Below are positions 47,865 to 57,388 of a stretch of DNA of 64,000 nt, in pieces. Position numbers and translations under genes: made by a program. Numbering within the stretch: the stretch's first letter is position 1; every line of letters begins with the position of its first letter. A model generated the notes under the pieces. It made no database searches. It had not been told where the DNA came from and saw only the letters and a list, made by a program, of their open reading frames with translations. The DNA is taken from assembly GCF_003046475.1 (NCBI RefSeq), contig NZ_PZZZ01000005.1, positions 186,001-250,000 of the forward strand, in the 5' to 3' direction. Source of the stretch: Mycoplana dimorpha. Its GTDB lineage: Bacteria > Pseudomonadota > Alphaproteobacteria > Rhizobiales > Rhizobiaceae.

Positions 47865-49103
47865 ATGGGTTGTGCGTGGCGTGTGGCAGTCGTCCTGCTC
47901 GTTTCGGTGGCCCTTGCCGCCTGCGGCGGCCATAAGGGGTTCATGGCGCCGATCGCGGAGACCACCGCCGTACCGGGTACCTCGACCGTCGACATGCTGG
48001 TTGCCACCACGCGGCTGCCGTCCGGCGATCCGAACACGCTCTTTTCCGGCGAACGCAGCGCCCAGCCCTTCCTGACCGCCATCGCCGTCTCGATCCCGCC
48101 TGCCAGCAAGCGCAAGGTCGGTCAGGTGCAGTGGCCGAAGAAAATACCGCCCAATCCGGAAACGGATTTCGCCGTCCTCAAGGTGGCGCCGCTGCCCTCG
48201 GTCGAAAGCGGCCAGGGATGGTTGCGCACGCACAACAAGAATGGCCACGTGATGGTCTTCGTGCATGGGTTCAACAACCGCTACGAGGATGCCGTCTTCC
48301 GCTTTGCCCAGATCGTGCACGATTCGAATGCAAACGTGGCGCCGGTCCTGTTCACCTGGCCCTCCCGCGCCAGGGTGCTCGATTACAATTATGACAAGGA
48401 GAGCACCAACTACTCGCGCACCGGCCTGGAGCGGCTGCTGCAAGCGCTGCAGGCCGACAAGGACGTCAAGGACATCACCATCCTCGCCCATTCGATGGGC
48501 ACGTGGCTTGCGATGGAATCGCTGCGGCAGATGTCGATCCGCGACGGCAAGGTCGCGCCGAAGATCGAGAACGTCATCCTCGCCTCGCCCGACATCGACA
48601 TCGATGTCTTTGCACGGCAATGGTCGGAACTCGGCGGCAAGAAACCGAAATTCACCATTTTCGTCTCGCAGGACGACAGGGCGCTGGCCCTGTCCCGCTT
48701 CATCTCGGGCGACATACAGCGGCTCGGCCAGATCAATCCGGCCGACGAGCCGTATCGCGCCCGCTTCGAAAATGCCGGCATCACCGTCGTCGACCTGACC
48801 AAGGTGAGATCGGGCGATCGTCTCGCCCACGGAAAGTTCGCCGAGAGCCCGGAGATCGTCCAGTTGATCGGCGACCGGCTCGTCAACGGCCAGACGCTGA
48901 CGGATTCGAACATCTCGCTCGGCGAGGGCATCACCGCCGTGGTCGCCGGCACCACGGGCGGGATCGGCCGGGTCGCGGCGACGACCGTGGCAACGCCCAT
49001 CGACCTGCTGACGCTGACGCCGCAGCAGCAACGCATCGGAGTCGGTCCCGATCCGGGCCTCGTCTTCGACAAGGCGGAACAGCCGGCCGCACCGCCGCGG
49101 TAA
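47865..49103 (+). CDS. Alpha/beta-hydrolase lipoprotein (DUF900 type)
   Basis: A 412-residue predicted lipoprotein: signal segment MGCAWRVAVVLLVSVALAAC with C20 as lipid site. The alpha/beta-hydrolase domain has GHVMVFVHGFNNRYEDAVFR, the nucleophile elbow ILAHSMGTWL and later Asp and His candidates (ASPDIDIDVF; GDRLAHGKF). These proteins are esterase-like with unknown substrate, known in rhizobia as an envelope protein. ATG 47865 follows GGGGGAGTGC; a longer frame upstream shows no signal sequence. A 229-base gap separates it from dgoD; I see no gene there. Confidence 0.85.
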   Translation: MGCAWRVAVVLLVSVALAACGGHKGFMAPIAETTAVPGTSTVDMLVATTRLPSGDPNTLFSGERSAQPFLTAIAVSIPPASKRKVGQVQWPKKIPPNPETDFAVLKVAPLPSVESGQGWLRTHNKNGHVMVFVHGFNNRYEDAVFRFAQIVHDSNANVAPVLFTWPSRARVLDYNYDKESTNYSRTGLERLLQALQADKDVKDITILAHSMGTWLAMESLRQMSIRDGKVAPKIENVILASPDIDIDVFARQWSELGGKKPKFTIFVSQDDRALALSRFISGDIQRLGQINPADEPYRARFENAGITVVDLTKVRSGDRLAHGKFAESPEIVQLIGDRLVNGQTLTDSNISLGEGITAVVAGTTGGIGRVAATTVATPIDLLTLTPQQQRIGVGPDPGLVFDKAEQPAAPPR

Positions 49104-49304
49104 GGCGGCATCGTTGCAGGCACCCACCGTGCCGCCCCGTCCCGCCCCTACGTTGCCGCAATCCTGCTTCTATGCTGCGCCAAGCTTGGTATCGGCCTGG
49201 GGCCTGGCAAGTTCCCACATTCCTGTGGAATTGTGTGAGAACTCGTGTATATGATAAATAAAAGATGCATGCCGCCTTGTAAGTGACGCGCAAAGGGGAT
49301 CTCC

Positions 49305-49541
49305 ATGGCCCGAACGCCGGAGGAATGGGGAGCGCTGCTTGGCAGTACTCTGGCAAAGATGCAGGCTTCCGACCCGACTTTCCTGTCGCCGGCCATGTCG
49401 CCGGACTGCTGCCGCATCATCACCGACACGATCGCCGTCATCGTCGACGAGGCCCGTGCGCAGGGGCGCGACGATGCGCTCTGCGGTCCGTCCCGCTCGC
49501 TTGCCGCAAACGACCGTCCAGACGATCGCCTCTGCGCCTGA
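49305..49541 (+). CDS. Small hypothetical protein
   Basis: A 78-residue soluble protein with no family I recognise. A good ribosome site (AAAGGGGATCTCC) precedes ATG 49305 and an AT-rich promoter-like stretch (GTGTATATGATAAATAAAAG) lies 45 bases earlier. The sequence has a hydrophobic helix DCCRIITDTIAVIVDEARAQ and ends in an acidic/arginine tail. It may be a real small gene; the last 20 residues look less well constrained. Confidence 0.5.
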   Translation: MARTPEEWGALLGSTLAKMQASDPTFLSPAMSPDCCRIITDTIAVIVDEARAQGRDDALCGPSRSLAANDRPDDRLCA

Positions 49542-49611
49542 CCTGCGGTCGCCAGGCGCGTGGCCATGTCACTGGAGGGTTGGGCTCCCGTCCAGGTTTC
49601 ACGAGATCGGC

Positions 49612-49665
49612 CCAAGGCGCCCGACGTGTGGGAATGAGTCCCGCGTTACCCCGTCGGCGCCTTGG
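49612..49665. repeat. Inverted repeat behind the small gene
   Basis: CCAAGGCGCCCGACG (49612-49626) and CGTCGGCGCCTTGG (49652-49665) are inverted copies with a one-base bulge and a 25-base spacer. A further palindrome GGCGCCTTGGCGCC overlaps the right arm. It may be a terminator for the small gene or a structured RNA. Confidence 0.45.
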
Positions 49666-49710
49666 CGCCGAGCCCAGGTGGCCGGGCCATCCTTGAAGGA
49701 GCGCCGTTCC

Positions 49711-50082
49711 TTACTTCTTTTGTGGTCCGCTCGGTTGCGCGTCGAGCCGGCCGCGCGAGCGGGAGCGCCCGGCAGTCGCCAGCCGCTCCCGGGCCTGCCT
49801 CAGTTCTTCGGCCGAAAACAGCGCCTGGAAATCCGGCTGCAGCATCGTCGCCTCCATCGAAAGCTCCGGCTTGCCGAGAACGACCAATCGTTCGAGCCCC
49901 GTCGTGCCCGGCTGGAAGACCAGTTCCCTGGCGGCGGCAACGCCGCCGTTCAGGACCACGTAGCGCCGGAACAGCGCGGGCCGGAAGCCGAGGGCGGCGC
50001 AGGCGTCATAGAGCGCCAGCATTGCCTGGTGGAAGCGCTGTTCGGGTCGGTTGCCGGCCGGGCCCGGCCTGACGGGTCTCAT
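49711..50082 (-). CDS. Small conserved hypothetical protein
   Basis: A 123-residue protein. The core TTGLERLVVLGKPELSMEATML and QPDFQALFSAEELRQARERL match a pattern I recall from small uncharacterised bacterial proteins (TG-hydrophobic-RL...L-x-(V/M)-E-x-x-(V/M)L-x-P-x-F-x-x-LF), so the family appears real, but no function is known. The C-terminal tail is rich in Arg and Ser. The ATG at 50080-50082 has GAGGCGCC upstream. It lies 70 bases behind tRNA-Val. Confidence 0.65.
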   Translation of the reverse strand: MRPVRPGPAGNRPEQRFHQAMLALYDACAALGFRPALFRRYVVLNGGVAAARELVFQPGTTGLERLVVLGKPELSMEATMLQPDFQALFSAEELRQARERLATAGRSRSRGRLDAQPSGPQKK

Positions 50083-50105
50083 GGTAGGCGCCTCGGATTC
50101 GTGAA

Positions 50106-50141
50106 TAAAAACAAAGGGCTCAGCGGTCGCCCGCTAAGCCC
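50106..50141 (-). terminator. Terminator of tRNA-Val
   Basis: On the minus strand GGGCTTAGCGG pairs over 11 bases (one G-U) with CCGCTGAGCCC around a 4-base loop, followed by TTTGTTTTTATT. It begins 13 bases after the encoded CCA end of the tRNA. Confidence 0.85.
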
Positions 50142-50153
50142 GTGGAATTCGAA

Positions 50154-50228
<75 letters not shown>

Positions 50229-50552
50229 ATCCGATGTGGGCGCATAGACCAAAAAAGCGGCGCGGCGTCAATAGGCTTCATGCAGCTTTTTTTGCCTTCT
50301 TCCCGGCCTGCCGCGCAAGGCTCGGTTTTGCGCCGGTTCGAAGCGCATACGCCCGCGTGGATAAAATGGGGATCGCACTCGCTGCGAGAAAATGGCACCC
50401 TGTCGGAATTCTGGCGCTTGTGGAGGAGCGCCATCGGGCAGGACGGCACTGGGGCGCGCGAATTCGCGAGCCGGCCGGGCGCCGCAGCATTTGCAATTCG
50501 GGCAGTTCTCTCGCCCCGGGGGCGAAGGCTGCCGCCGCGGGAGGACCTGACC
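50229..50552. other. 324-base gap: upstream region of tRNA-Val and liuA
   Basis: The region carries divergent promoters. I see no supported gene. A frame reading through it into liuA lacks family support. The liuA ribosome site GGGAGGACC is at its end. Confidence 0.5.
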
Positions 50553-51716
50553 ATGTATACAGCCGGAATGAGCTTCGGGCTCGGCGAGGACATCGAGGCG
50601 CTGCGGGAGACCGTGCGCCGCTTTGCGACGGAACGAATCGCGCCGATCGCCGCCGACATCGACCGCAGCAACGCCTTCCCGCCGTCGCTGTGGCGGCAGA
50701 TGGGTGAACTCGGCCTGCTCGGCATCACCGCCGCCGAGGACTATGGCGGCGCGGGCATGGGCTATGTTGCCCATTGCGTGGCGATGGAGGAGATCAGCCG
50801 CGCCTCTGCCTCGGTCGGCTTGAGCTACGGCGCCCACTCCAACCTCTGCGTCGACCAGATCATGCGCAACGGCTCGCCCGCGCAACGGGCGAACTATCTG
50901 CCGAAGCTGATTGGCGGTGAGCATGTCGGTGCGCTCGCCATGTCCGAGCCGGGGGCCGGGTCCGACGTCGTGTCGATGAAGCTGCGCGCCGAGAAGAAGG
51001 GCGACCGCTACGTTCTGAACGGCAACAAGATGTGGATCACCAATGGTCCCGACGCCGACGTGCTGGTCGTCTATGCAAAGACCGATCCGAACGCCGGCCC
51101 GCGCGGCATCACCGCGTTTCTGGTCGAGAAGGGCTTTGCCGGCTTCTCCACCGCGCAAAAACTCGACAAGCTCGGCATGCGCGGCTCCAACACCTGCGAG
51201 CTGGTGTTTGCCGACTGCGAGGTGCCCGCCGAGAACGTGCTGGGCGGGGAGGGGCGCGGCGTCAACGTGCTGATGTCCGGCCTCGACTACGAGCGTGTGG
51301 TGCTGTCCGGCGGCCCGCTCGGCATCATGGCCGCCTGCCTCGACGTCGTCGTTCCCTATGTGCACGAGCGCCGCCAGTTCGAGCGGCCGATCGGCGAGTT
51401 CCAGTTCCTGCAGGGCAAGGTGGCCGACATGTATGTGGCGCTGAACTCCGCCCGCGCTTACGTCTATGCCGTCGCGGCCGCCTGCGACCGCGGCGAGACC
51501 ACCCGCAAGGATGCGGCCGGCTGCATCCTCTATGCCGCCGAACAGGCGACGCAGCAGGCGCTGCAGGCGATCCAGGCGCTCGGCGGCAACGGCTACATCA
51601 ACGACTATCCGACCGGGCGGCTGCTGCGCGATGCCAAGCTCTACGAGATCGGCGCCGGCACCTCCGAGATCCGCCGCATGTTGATCGGCCGCGAGATCGT
51701 CCAGGAGACCGCGTGA
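50553..51716 (+). CDS. liuA: Isovaleryl-CoA dehydrogenase
   Basis: A 387-residue FAD enzyme that oxidises isovaleryl-CoA to 3-methylcrotonyl-CoA in leucine breakdown. Acyl-CoA dehydrogenase signatures are [20 protein letters not shown] and [20 protein letters not shown]. The catalytic Glu at E247 sits in [14 protein letters not shown], the position special to isovaleryl-CoA dehydrogenase. Length is the family's usual. The neighbouring carboxylase genes confirm the pathway. Its stop overlaps the liuB start by one base (TGATG). Confidence 0.95.
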   Translation: MYTAGMSFGLGEDIEALRETVRRFATERIAPIAADIDRSNAFPPSLWRQMGELGLLGITAAEDYGGAGMGYVAHCVAMEEISRASASVGLSYGAHSNLCVDQIMRNGSPAQRANYLPKLIGGEHVGALAMSEPGAGSDVVSMKLRAEKKGDRYVLNGNKMWITNGPDADVLVVYAKTDPNAGPRGITAFLVEKGFAGFSTAQKLDKLGMRGSNTCELVFADCEVPAENVLGGEGRGVNVLMSGLDYERVVLSGGPLGIMAACLDVVVPYVHERRQFERPIGEFQFLQGKVADMYVALNSARAYVYAVAAACDRGETTRKDAAGCILYAAEQATQQALQAIQALGGNGYINDYPTGRLLRDAKLYEIGAGTSEIRRMLIGREIVQETA

Positions 51717-53323
51717 TGGCGGTGCTGAAGTCGAACATCGTCCCGCGCGGCGAGACCTTTGCGGCCAACCGCGAGGCGATGCTTTCGGCGATCGCCACCG
51801 CGGAAGCCGCGGCGGAGGTCGCCTTCGAGGGCGGCGGGGAGAAGGCACGCGAGCGCCATCTCGGGCGCGGCAAGCTGCTTCCCCGCGACCGGGTCGCGCA
51901 ACTCATCGATCCCGGTTCGCCGTTCCTCGAGATCGGCATCGCCGCCGGGCACGGCCTCTATGACGGCGCCTCGCCGGGCGGCGGCCTGATCGCCGGCATC
52001 GGCCGGGTGTCGGGCCAGGAATGCATGATCGTCTGCAACGACGCGACGGTGAAGGGCGGCACCTATTATCCGGTCACCGTGAAGAAGCACCTGCGCGCCC
52101 AGGAGATCGCGGAAGCGAACCTGCTGCCCTGCATCTATCTCGTCGATTCGGGCGGCGCCAACCTGCCGAACCAGGACGAGGTGTTCCCCGACCGCGACCA
52201 CTTCGGCCGGATCTTCTACAATCAGGCGCAGATGTCGGCGAAGGGCATTGCCCAGATCGCCGTCGTCATGGGCAGTTGCACCGCCGGCGGCGCCTATGTG
52301 CCGGCGATGAGCGACGAGACGGTTATCGTCCAAAACCAGGGCACGATCTTCCTCGCCGGCCCGCCGCTGGTGAAGGCGGCGACCGGCGAGGTGGTGACGG
52401 CCGAGGACCTCGGCGGCGGCGACGTGCACACACGGCTATCCGGCGTCGCCGACCATCTGGCCCGCGACGACCGGCAGGCGCTCTCGATCGCCAGGCGGAT
52501 CGCCGCCAATCTCAACGCCCGCAAGCCGCCGCTGCCGCAAAAGGGCGCCGGCGAGCCGCCGCTCTACGACCCCGAGGAGATTTTGGGCATCGTGCCGGCC
52601 GACACGAAGATCCCCTATGACGTGCGCGAGGTGATTGCCCGCATCGTCGACGGCTCGCGCTTCGACGAGTTCAAGGCGCGTTTCGGCACCACGCTGGTCT
52701 GCGGCTTTGCCGCCATCCACGGGATGCCGGTCGGCATCCTCGCCAACAACGGCGTGCTGTTCTCGGAAGCCGCGCTGAAGGGCGCGCACTTCATCGAATT
52801 GTGCACGCAGCGTTCGGTGCCGCTTCTCTTCCTGCAGAACATCACCGGCTTCATGGTCGGGCGCAGATACGAGGCCGAAGGCATCGCCAAGCACGGCGCC
52901 AAGCTGGTGACGGCGGTGGCGACGACGAACGTGCCGAAGATCACCATGCTGATCGGCGGCTCCTACGGCGCCGGCAATTACGGCATGTGCGGGCGGGCCT
53001 ACTCGCCGCGCTTTCTCTGGGCCTGGCCGAACAGCCGCATCGCCGTGATGGGCGGCGAGCAGGCCGCCGGCGTGCTGGCGACGGTGCGGCGCGAGAGCAT
53101 CGAGCGCAGCGGCAAGAGCTGGTCGGCGGAAGACGAGGCGGAGTTCAAGCGGCCGACGATCGAGATGTTCGAGCGCCAGAGCCACCCGCTCTACGCCTCG
53201 GCGCGGCTCTGGGACGACGGCATCGTCGATCCGCGCAAGAGCCGCGACGTGCTCGGCCTGTCGCTCTCGGCCGCCCTCAACGCCCCGATCGAGCCGACCC
53301 GGTTCGGGGTGTTCCGCATGTAG
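51716..53323 (+). CDS. liuB: 3-methylcrotonyl-CoA carboxylase, carboxyltransferase subunit
   Basis: A 535-residue beta subunit that moves carboxyl from biotin to 3-methylcrotonyl-CoA. Motifs of the carboxyltransferase halves are visible: [40 protein letters not shown] and [20 protein letters not shown]. Translation is coupled to liuA. ATG 51716 gives the family start ([20 protein letters not shown]). Confidence 0.95.
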   Translation: MAVLKSNIVPRGETFAANREAMLSAIATAEAAAEVAFEGGGEKARERHLGRGKLLPRDRVAQLIDPGSPFLEIGIAAGHGLYDGASPGGGLIAGIGRVSGQECMIVCNDATVKGGTYYPVTVKKHLRAQEIAEANLLPCIYLVDSGGANLPNQDEVFPDRDHFGRIFYNQAQMSAKGIAQIAVVMGSCTAGGAYVPAMSDETVIVQNQGTIFLAGPPLVKAATGEVVTAEDLGGGDVHTRLSGVADHLARDDRQALSIARRIAANLNARKPPLPQKGAGEPPLYDPEEILGIVPADTKIPYDVREVIARIVDGSRFDEFKARFGTTLVCGFAAIHGMPVGILANNGVLFSEAALKGAHFIELCTQRSVPLLFLQNITGFMVGRRYEAEGIAKHGAKLVTAVATTNVPKITMLIGGSYGAGNYGMCGRAYSPRFLWAWPNSRIAVMGGEQAAGVLATVRRESIERSGKSWSAEDEAEFKRPTIEMFERQSHPLYASARLWDDGIVDPRKSRDVLGLSLSAALNAPIEPTRFGVFRM

Positions 53324-53358
53324 CTCCTGATCCTAGATCCAACGCCTGGAGGACGATC

Positions 53359-53742
53359 ATGAAACGGGAGAATTTCAACGCCAAGAGCGCACCCGATCCG
53401 CACGGCGGCTATTCGCAGGCGGTCGTGCTGGAAGGGGTCAAGCGGCTGGTGCTGGTGAGCGGCCAGATCCCGATGGATTCGGACGACAAGGTGCCCGAAG
53501 GGTTTGAGGCGCAGGCGCGGCAGGTGTGGCGCAATGTCGATGCGCAGCTCAAGGCGGCCGGAATGGACAAGTCCAACCTTGTCAAGGTGACCATGTACCT
53601 GGCTGACCGGCAGTATGCGACGCAGAACCGGGAAATCCGCAGCGACTATCTCGGCGCCGTTGCCCCGGCGCTGACCGTGGTGATCTGCGGCATCTTCGAC
53701 GACCGCTGGCTGCTCGAGGTCGAGGCGGTCGCGGCGCAGTAG
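53359..53742 (+). CDS. Rid-family protein without the active-site arginine, inside the liu operon
   Basis: A 127-residue YjgF/YER057c/UK114-like protein. The family strands and loops are clear (GGYSQAVVLEGVKRLVLVSG; EAQARQVWRNVDAQLKAAGM; NLVKVTMYLADRQYATQNRE). True RidA has Arg105 in the motif A-R-S/T near the C-terminus; here the segment reads APALTVVICGIFDDRWLLEV, so Leu replaces Arg and 2-aminoacrylate deaminase activity is doubtful. It is placed between liuB (35 bases) and liuD (12 bases), with a GGAGGACG ribosome site, so it is part of the operon. Role unknown. Confidence 0.87.
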   Translation: MKRENFNAKSAPDPHGGYSQAVVLEGVKRLVLVSGQIPMDSDDKVPEGFEAQARQVWRNVDAQLKAAGMDKSNLVKVTMYLADRQYATQNREIRSDYLGAVAPALTVVICGIFDDRWLLEVEAVAAQ

Positions 53743-53754
53743 CCGGGAGAGACG

Positions 53755-55743
53755 ATGTTCAAGAAGATCCTGATCGCCAATCGCGGCGAAATCGCCTGCC
53801 GGGTCATCCGCACCGCGCGCAGGCTCGGCGTGGCGACCGTCGCCGTCTATTCGGATGCGGACCGGCGCGCCCTGCACGTCGAACTGGCGGACGAGGCGTT
53901 CCGGATCGGCCCCACGGAGGCGGCGCGGAGCTATCTCGACATCGAGGCGATCGTCGCCGCCTGCCGGGCGAGCGGCGCCGAGGCGGTGCATCCGGGCTAC
54001 GGGTTTCTGTCCGAGAACCCCGCCTTCGTCGAAGCGGTCGAGGCTGCCGGACTGGTCTTCATCGGTCCCTCGGCCAAGGCGATCCGCGCCATGGGGCTGA
54101 AGGACGCGGCGAAGGCGCTGATGGAGGAAGCCGGCGTTCCCGTCGTGCCGGGCTATCACGGCGAGGAGCAGGACCCGGCGTTTCTTGCCGGCCGGGCCGA
54201 GGCGATCGGCTATCCGGTGCTGATCAAGGCGCGCGCCGGCGGCGGCGGCAAGGGCATGCGCAAGGTCGAGCGGCCCCGGGACTTTGCCACCGCCCTTGCC
54301 AGCGCGCAGCGCGAGGCCGAGGCGGCGTTCGGCGACGGGCGGGTGCTGGTGGAAAAATACATGGCCAAGCCGCGGCACATCGAGGTGCAGGTGTTCGGCG
54401 ACAGCCACGGCAATGTCGTCCACCTGTTCGAGCGCGACTGCTCGGCGCAGCGCCGCCACCAGAAGGTGATCGAGGAGGCGCCGGCGCCCGGCATGAGCGC
54501 CGAGATGCGCGAAGCGATGGGGTCGGCGGCGGTGCGCGCCGCCCAAGCGATCGGCTACAGCGGCGCCGGCACCGTCGAGTTCATCGCCGACGTCTCGGAG
54601 GGTTTGCAGGCCGACCGGTTCTTCTTCATGGAGATGAACACCCGCCTGCAGGTCGAGCACCCGGTGACCGAGGCGATCACCGGCCTCGACCTGGTCGAGT
54701 GGCAGTTGCGCGTCGCCGCGGGCGAGCCGCTGCCGAAGCGACAGGAGGACCTCGCCATCGACGGCTGGGCCTTCGAGGCGCGGATCTACGCCGAAAACCC
54801 GGCGCGCGACTTCCTGCCTGCCACCGGCCGGCTCGTGCGCTTCGACACGCCCGACGGCGTTCGCGTCGATTCCGGCGTGCGCGCCGGCGACGAGATCACC
54901 GCCTTCTACGATCCGATGATCGCCAAGGTGATCGCCCGTGGCCCGGACCGCGCTGCTGCCCTCGGCCGGATTGCGGCGGCGCTGGACGAGTGCCGGATCG
55001 CCGGCGTCACCACCAATACCGGCTTCCTCGGCCGCCTGTGCCGTGAGCCGCATTTTGCGGCCGGCGACGTCGATACCGGCCTGATCGCCCGCGAAGCCGC
55101 GGCACTCCTGCCGAACCCGCCGCCCGGTCCGCGCGTGCTGGCGCTTGCGGCAATCGCCGCTCTCGACCTGCTGGAGCCGGCCACCGACCCCGACCCCTGG
55201 AGCCGTCTCGGCGGCTTCCGCCTGTGGGGACCGGGCTGGCAATCGGTGTTCCTCGAACACGAGGGCGAAACGCTGGAAATCCGGATTGCGCCATCGGACG
55301 GGCGCCGCTTCGAAGTCGAAAGCAGCGGAGAGCGGCTGAGGATGACGATCCTCCGCTCCGATGGCGACGGCACGGTGCTGGCGGATTTCGGTGACCGGAT
55401 CGTGGAGGCCGTCGTGGTCCGGGATGGACGTGCGATCACGCTGTTTGCGGAGGGGGCGAGCCATCTGTTCCACACCGAGGAGGCGGCGGGCCTGCATGGC
55501 GAGGAGGAGGCCGGCGGCGACGTGCTGGCCGCGCCGATGCCCGGCCTCGTGCGCCTTGTCGCGGTCGCGCCCGGCGCGACGGTGACGAAGGGCGACCCGC
55601 TCGTGACCATGGAGGCCATGAAGATGGAACTGGTGCTGAACGCCCCGCGCGACGGCGTCGTCGAGGCCGTGCCGGTCGCACCGGGGGATCAAGTCAGCGA
55701 GGGCGCGGTGTTGTTGCGGCTGGCGGCGGAGCAGCCGGAGTAG
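53755..55743 (+). CDS. liuD: 3-methylcrotonyl-CoA carboxylase, biotin subunit
   Basis: A 662-residue alpha subunit. The biotin carboxylase domain (1-450) has KILIANRGEIACRVIRTARR, the ATP-grasp GGGGKGMRKV and EMNTRLQVEHPVTEAITGLD. The C-terminal biotinyl domain has K623 in VTMEAMKMEL. With liuB it carboxylates 3-methylcrotonyl-CoA to 3-methylglutaconyl-CoA. The next enzymes (liuC hydratase and liuE lyase) do not follow; the cassette described below begins directly behind this gene. Confidence 0.96.
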   Translation: MFKKILIANRGEIACRVIRTARRLGVATVAVYSDADRRALHVELADEAFRIGPTEAARSYLDIEAIVAACRASGAEAVHPGYGFLSENPAFVEAVEAAGLVFIGPSAKAIRAMGLKDAAKALMEEAGVPVVPGYHGEEQDPAFLAGRAEAIGYPVLIKARAGGGGKGMRKVERPRDFATALASAQREAEAAFGDGRVLVEKYMAKPRHIEVQVFGDSHGNVVHLFERDCSAQRRHQKVIEEAPAPGMSAEMREAMGSAAVRAAQAIGYSGAGTVEFIADVSEGLQADRFFFMEMNTRLQVEHPVTEAITGLDLVEWQLRVAAGEPLPKRQEDLAIDGWAFEARIYAENPARDFLPATGRLVRFDTPDGVRVDSGVRAGDEITAFYDPMIAKVIARGPDRAAALGRIAAALDECRIAGVTTNTGFLGRLCREPHFAAGDVDTGLIAREAAALLPNPPPGPRVLALAAIAALDLLEPATDPDPWSRLGGFRLWGPGWQSVFLEHEGETLEIRIAPSDGRRFEVESSGERLRMTILRSDGDGTVLADFGDRIVEAVVVRDGRAITLFAEGASHLFHTEEAAGLHGEEEAGGDVLAAPMPGLVRLVAVAPGATVTKGDPLVTMEAMKMELVLNAPRDGVVEAVPVAPGDQVSEGAVLLRLAAEQPE

Positions 55744-55770
55744 GGGCGTGGGAGAATTGACCCTTGCTGG
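55716..55770 (+). repeat. Direct repeat, copy 1 (3' end of liuD)
   Basis: The last 23 exact bases of this repeat unit (55716-55738) encode the final RLAAEQP of LiuD. They recur at 57343-57365. The sequence AATTGACCC and TGCTGG about 20 bases later recurs too, so the similarity runs past the stop codon. The two copies bound a region with two membrane-protein genes. Confidence 0.75.
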
Positions 55771-55992
55771 ATCTTTGGATCGTCCGCGCTCCGCTCGTCC
55801 TCCTCGAACGGAGGGGTGGCCGTTCGTCCGCCGCCTTCCGCTGCGAGTGGGGGAGAAGGCGGCCGGTCGCGTGGGCGGCGGATCTACGCGGTCGGACTCC
55901 GAAGCATCGCGTGTGCGATCGGAGCGGTGTATAGTTGACTGGTCGCGACCTTTGCCATGATGGCAGGAAGCACCCCATTGGGAGCTGAACCA

Positions 55993-56853
55993 ATGGCAGG
56001 TTTCGAATATCCACATCGACAAGGCTTCCCGCTTCCGAGTGCCGATCCGTTATCTGGCCCGGCACCGATGGAGGCTCGGGCGGTCGTGGGCTACCTTGCT
56101 TCGTTTGCGATGACCGCCGTTGCAACAGTTGTGGCGGTCGGTATCGACATTGGGGTGATGGTCCCGAACGTCTCTCTCGTGTTTGTCGTGCCGGTGATCA
56201 TCGCAAGCGTTGCCTTCGGATTGGGCCCCGCGCTGTTTTCGGCCGTGCTTGGGGCTCTCGCCTACAACTTCTTCCTGACGGAGCCTCGCTACACGCTGCT
56301 GGTCAATGATCCGGCGGATGTCTGGGCGATCGGGCTCCTTTTTCTCATAGGCCTTATTGTGAGCAGCATTGGCTTCACCTCCAGAAGGAGGGCAGCGAAT
56401 GCGGCGCTCCTGAACAGGCAGGTCACCGTGCTCCAGGGATACGGCCGCGATGCTGAGGCAGCCGACAATGCTGAGGCGATCGCCTCGAGCACCGCTCGAG
56501 CGCTTGCAGCACTCTTCCAGGTGCCGGTGGTGGTGATGCTGCTTGCCGATGGGCATGTGGTTTCCACCAAGAAAATCGGCGATGTCGATCCCCAGGAGGC
56601 CGAATTCGAGGCGGCGCGATTGGCGTTGGAGACAGGCCTGGTCGCGCGCGCCGGATTATATCCGACCCCGGCGTCGCGTTTTGACTTTTGGCCTGTCGGC
56701 GAGGCGGTGGGCCAGAGCGCCGTCATTGGACTGGTGCTGGACCCGGACGAACGTCCCTCGGCGCCGGATACTCTGGTCGACATCGTCCGAAGTATCTTGC
56801 GACTTGCATTGTATCATCACCACGTTGGGGGCGAAGCTGGCTCTGCACGTTGA
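55993..56853 (+). CDS. KdpD-like DUF4118/GAF membrane protein without kinase domain
   Basis: A 286-residue protein. Residues 30-130 contain four hydrophobic helices of the DUF4118 type found in KdpD sensor kinases, with the marker segment GLGPALFSAVLGALAYNFFL followed by TEPRYTLLVNDPADV. Residues 145-270 are a GAF-like domain (STARALAALFQVPVVVMLLA; FWPVGEAVGQSAVIGLVL). The histidine-kinase and ATPase domains that follow in KdpD are absent, so this is a stand-alone sensor module. ATG 55993 has GGGAGCTGAACCA upstream; an earlier ATG at 55957 does not. No kdp genes are near. Confidence 0.82.
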   Translation: MAGFEYPHRQGFPLPSADPLSGPAPMEARAVVGYLASFAMTAVATVVAVGIDIGVMVPNVSLVFVVPVIIASVAFGLGPALFSAVLGALAYNFFLTEPRYTLLVNDPADVWAIGLLFLIGLIVSSIGFTSRRRAANAALLNRQVTVLQGYGRDAEAADNAEAIASSTARALAALFQVPVVVMLLADGHVVSTKKIGDVDPQEAEFEAARLALETGLVARAGLYPTPASRFDFWPVGEAVGQSAVIGLVLDPDERPSAPDTLVDIVRSILRLALYHHHVGGEAGSAR

Positions 56854-56910
56854 CGTCGAAGCATCCAGCGGCGTTTCTGTCGCGGTCCGTCAGCCTCATC
56901 GGAGGTGCAC

Positions 56911-57303
56911 TTGGATCGGTCAACGTTTCTCGCAAGGCTTCTGGGACCGACATTCTTTACGGTCGGGCTCGGTATGCTGGTCAATCTTGACGGGTACCGA
57001 AACGTGATTGCAGAGGGGCTCCATTTTGGCGTCCTCTTCTACCTGTCGGGATTGCTGTCGATGATCGCTGGCCTCGCAATCATCAACCTGCACAACAAAT
57101 GGCAGGCGGACTGGCGGGTGGTAATCACGGTTCTGGGCTGGCTGATGACGATCGGTGGCTTCTTCCGCATGGTCTTGCCGAAGGTAGCTATTGCGACGGG
57201 GTCGATCATCTATGCTGGCCGAGCCTCCATCGTCGTGGCGGCACTGATGGTCGGTACGCTGGGTGCCTTCCTGAGCTTCAAGGGTTACATGCGCCGTGCT
57301 TGA
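56911..57303 (+). CDS. Small four-helix membrane protein with TTG start
   Basis: A 130-residue membrane protein with four hydrophobic segments (about 7-22, 34-52, 63-82, 90-120). I do not recognise the family. A strong GGAGG at 56901-56905 lies five bases before TTG 56911; a GTG at 56905 overlaps it and is unlikely. The gene begins 57 bases after the DUF4118/GAF gene, so the pair is probably one transcript, and both lie inside the liuD repeat boundaries. Confidence 0.68.
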   Translation: MDRSTFLARLLGPTFFTVGLGMLVNLDGYRNVIAEGLHFGVLFYLSGLLSMIAGLAIINLHNKWQADWRVVITVLGWLMTIGGFFRMVLPKVAIATGSIIYAGRASIVVAALMVGTLGAFLSFKGYMRRA

Positions 57304-57342
57304 GGTCGAAAGTTCCGGCGAAGGTGAATCCGGCTGCCGGCG

Positions 57343-57388
57343 GCGGCTGGCGGCGGAGCAGCCGGTAGAGGGAAATTGACCCTGCTGG
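57343..57388 (+). repeat. Direct repeat, copy 2 (remnant of the liuD 3' end)
   Basis: This stretch repeats 23 bases of the liuD 3' end exactly, then continues with the shared AATTGACCC and TGCTGG in the same order but with short deletions. In the liuD frame it still reads RLAAEQP before losing the frame. It lies 40 bases after the second gene of the cassette. Confidence 0.75.
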
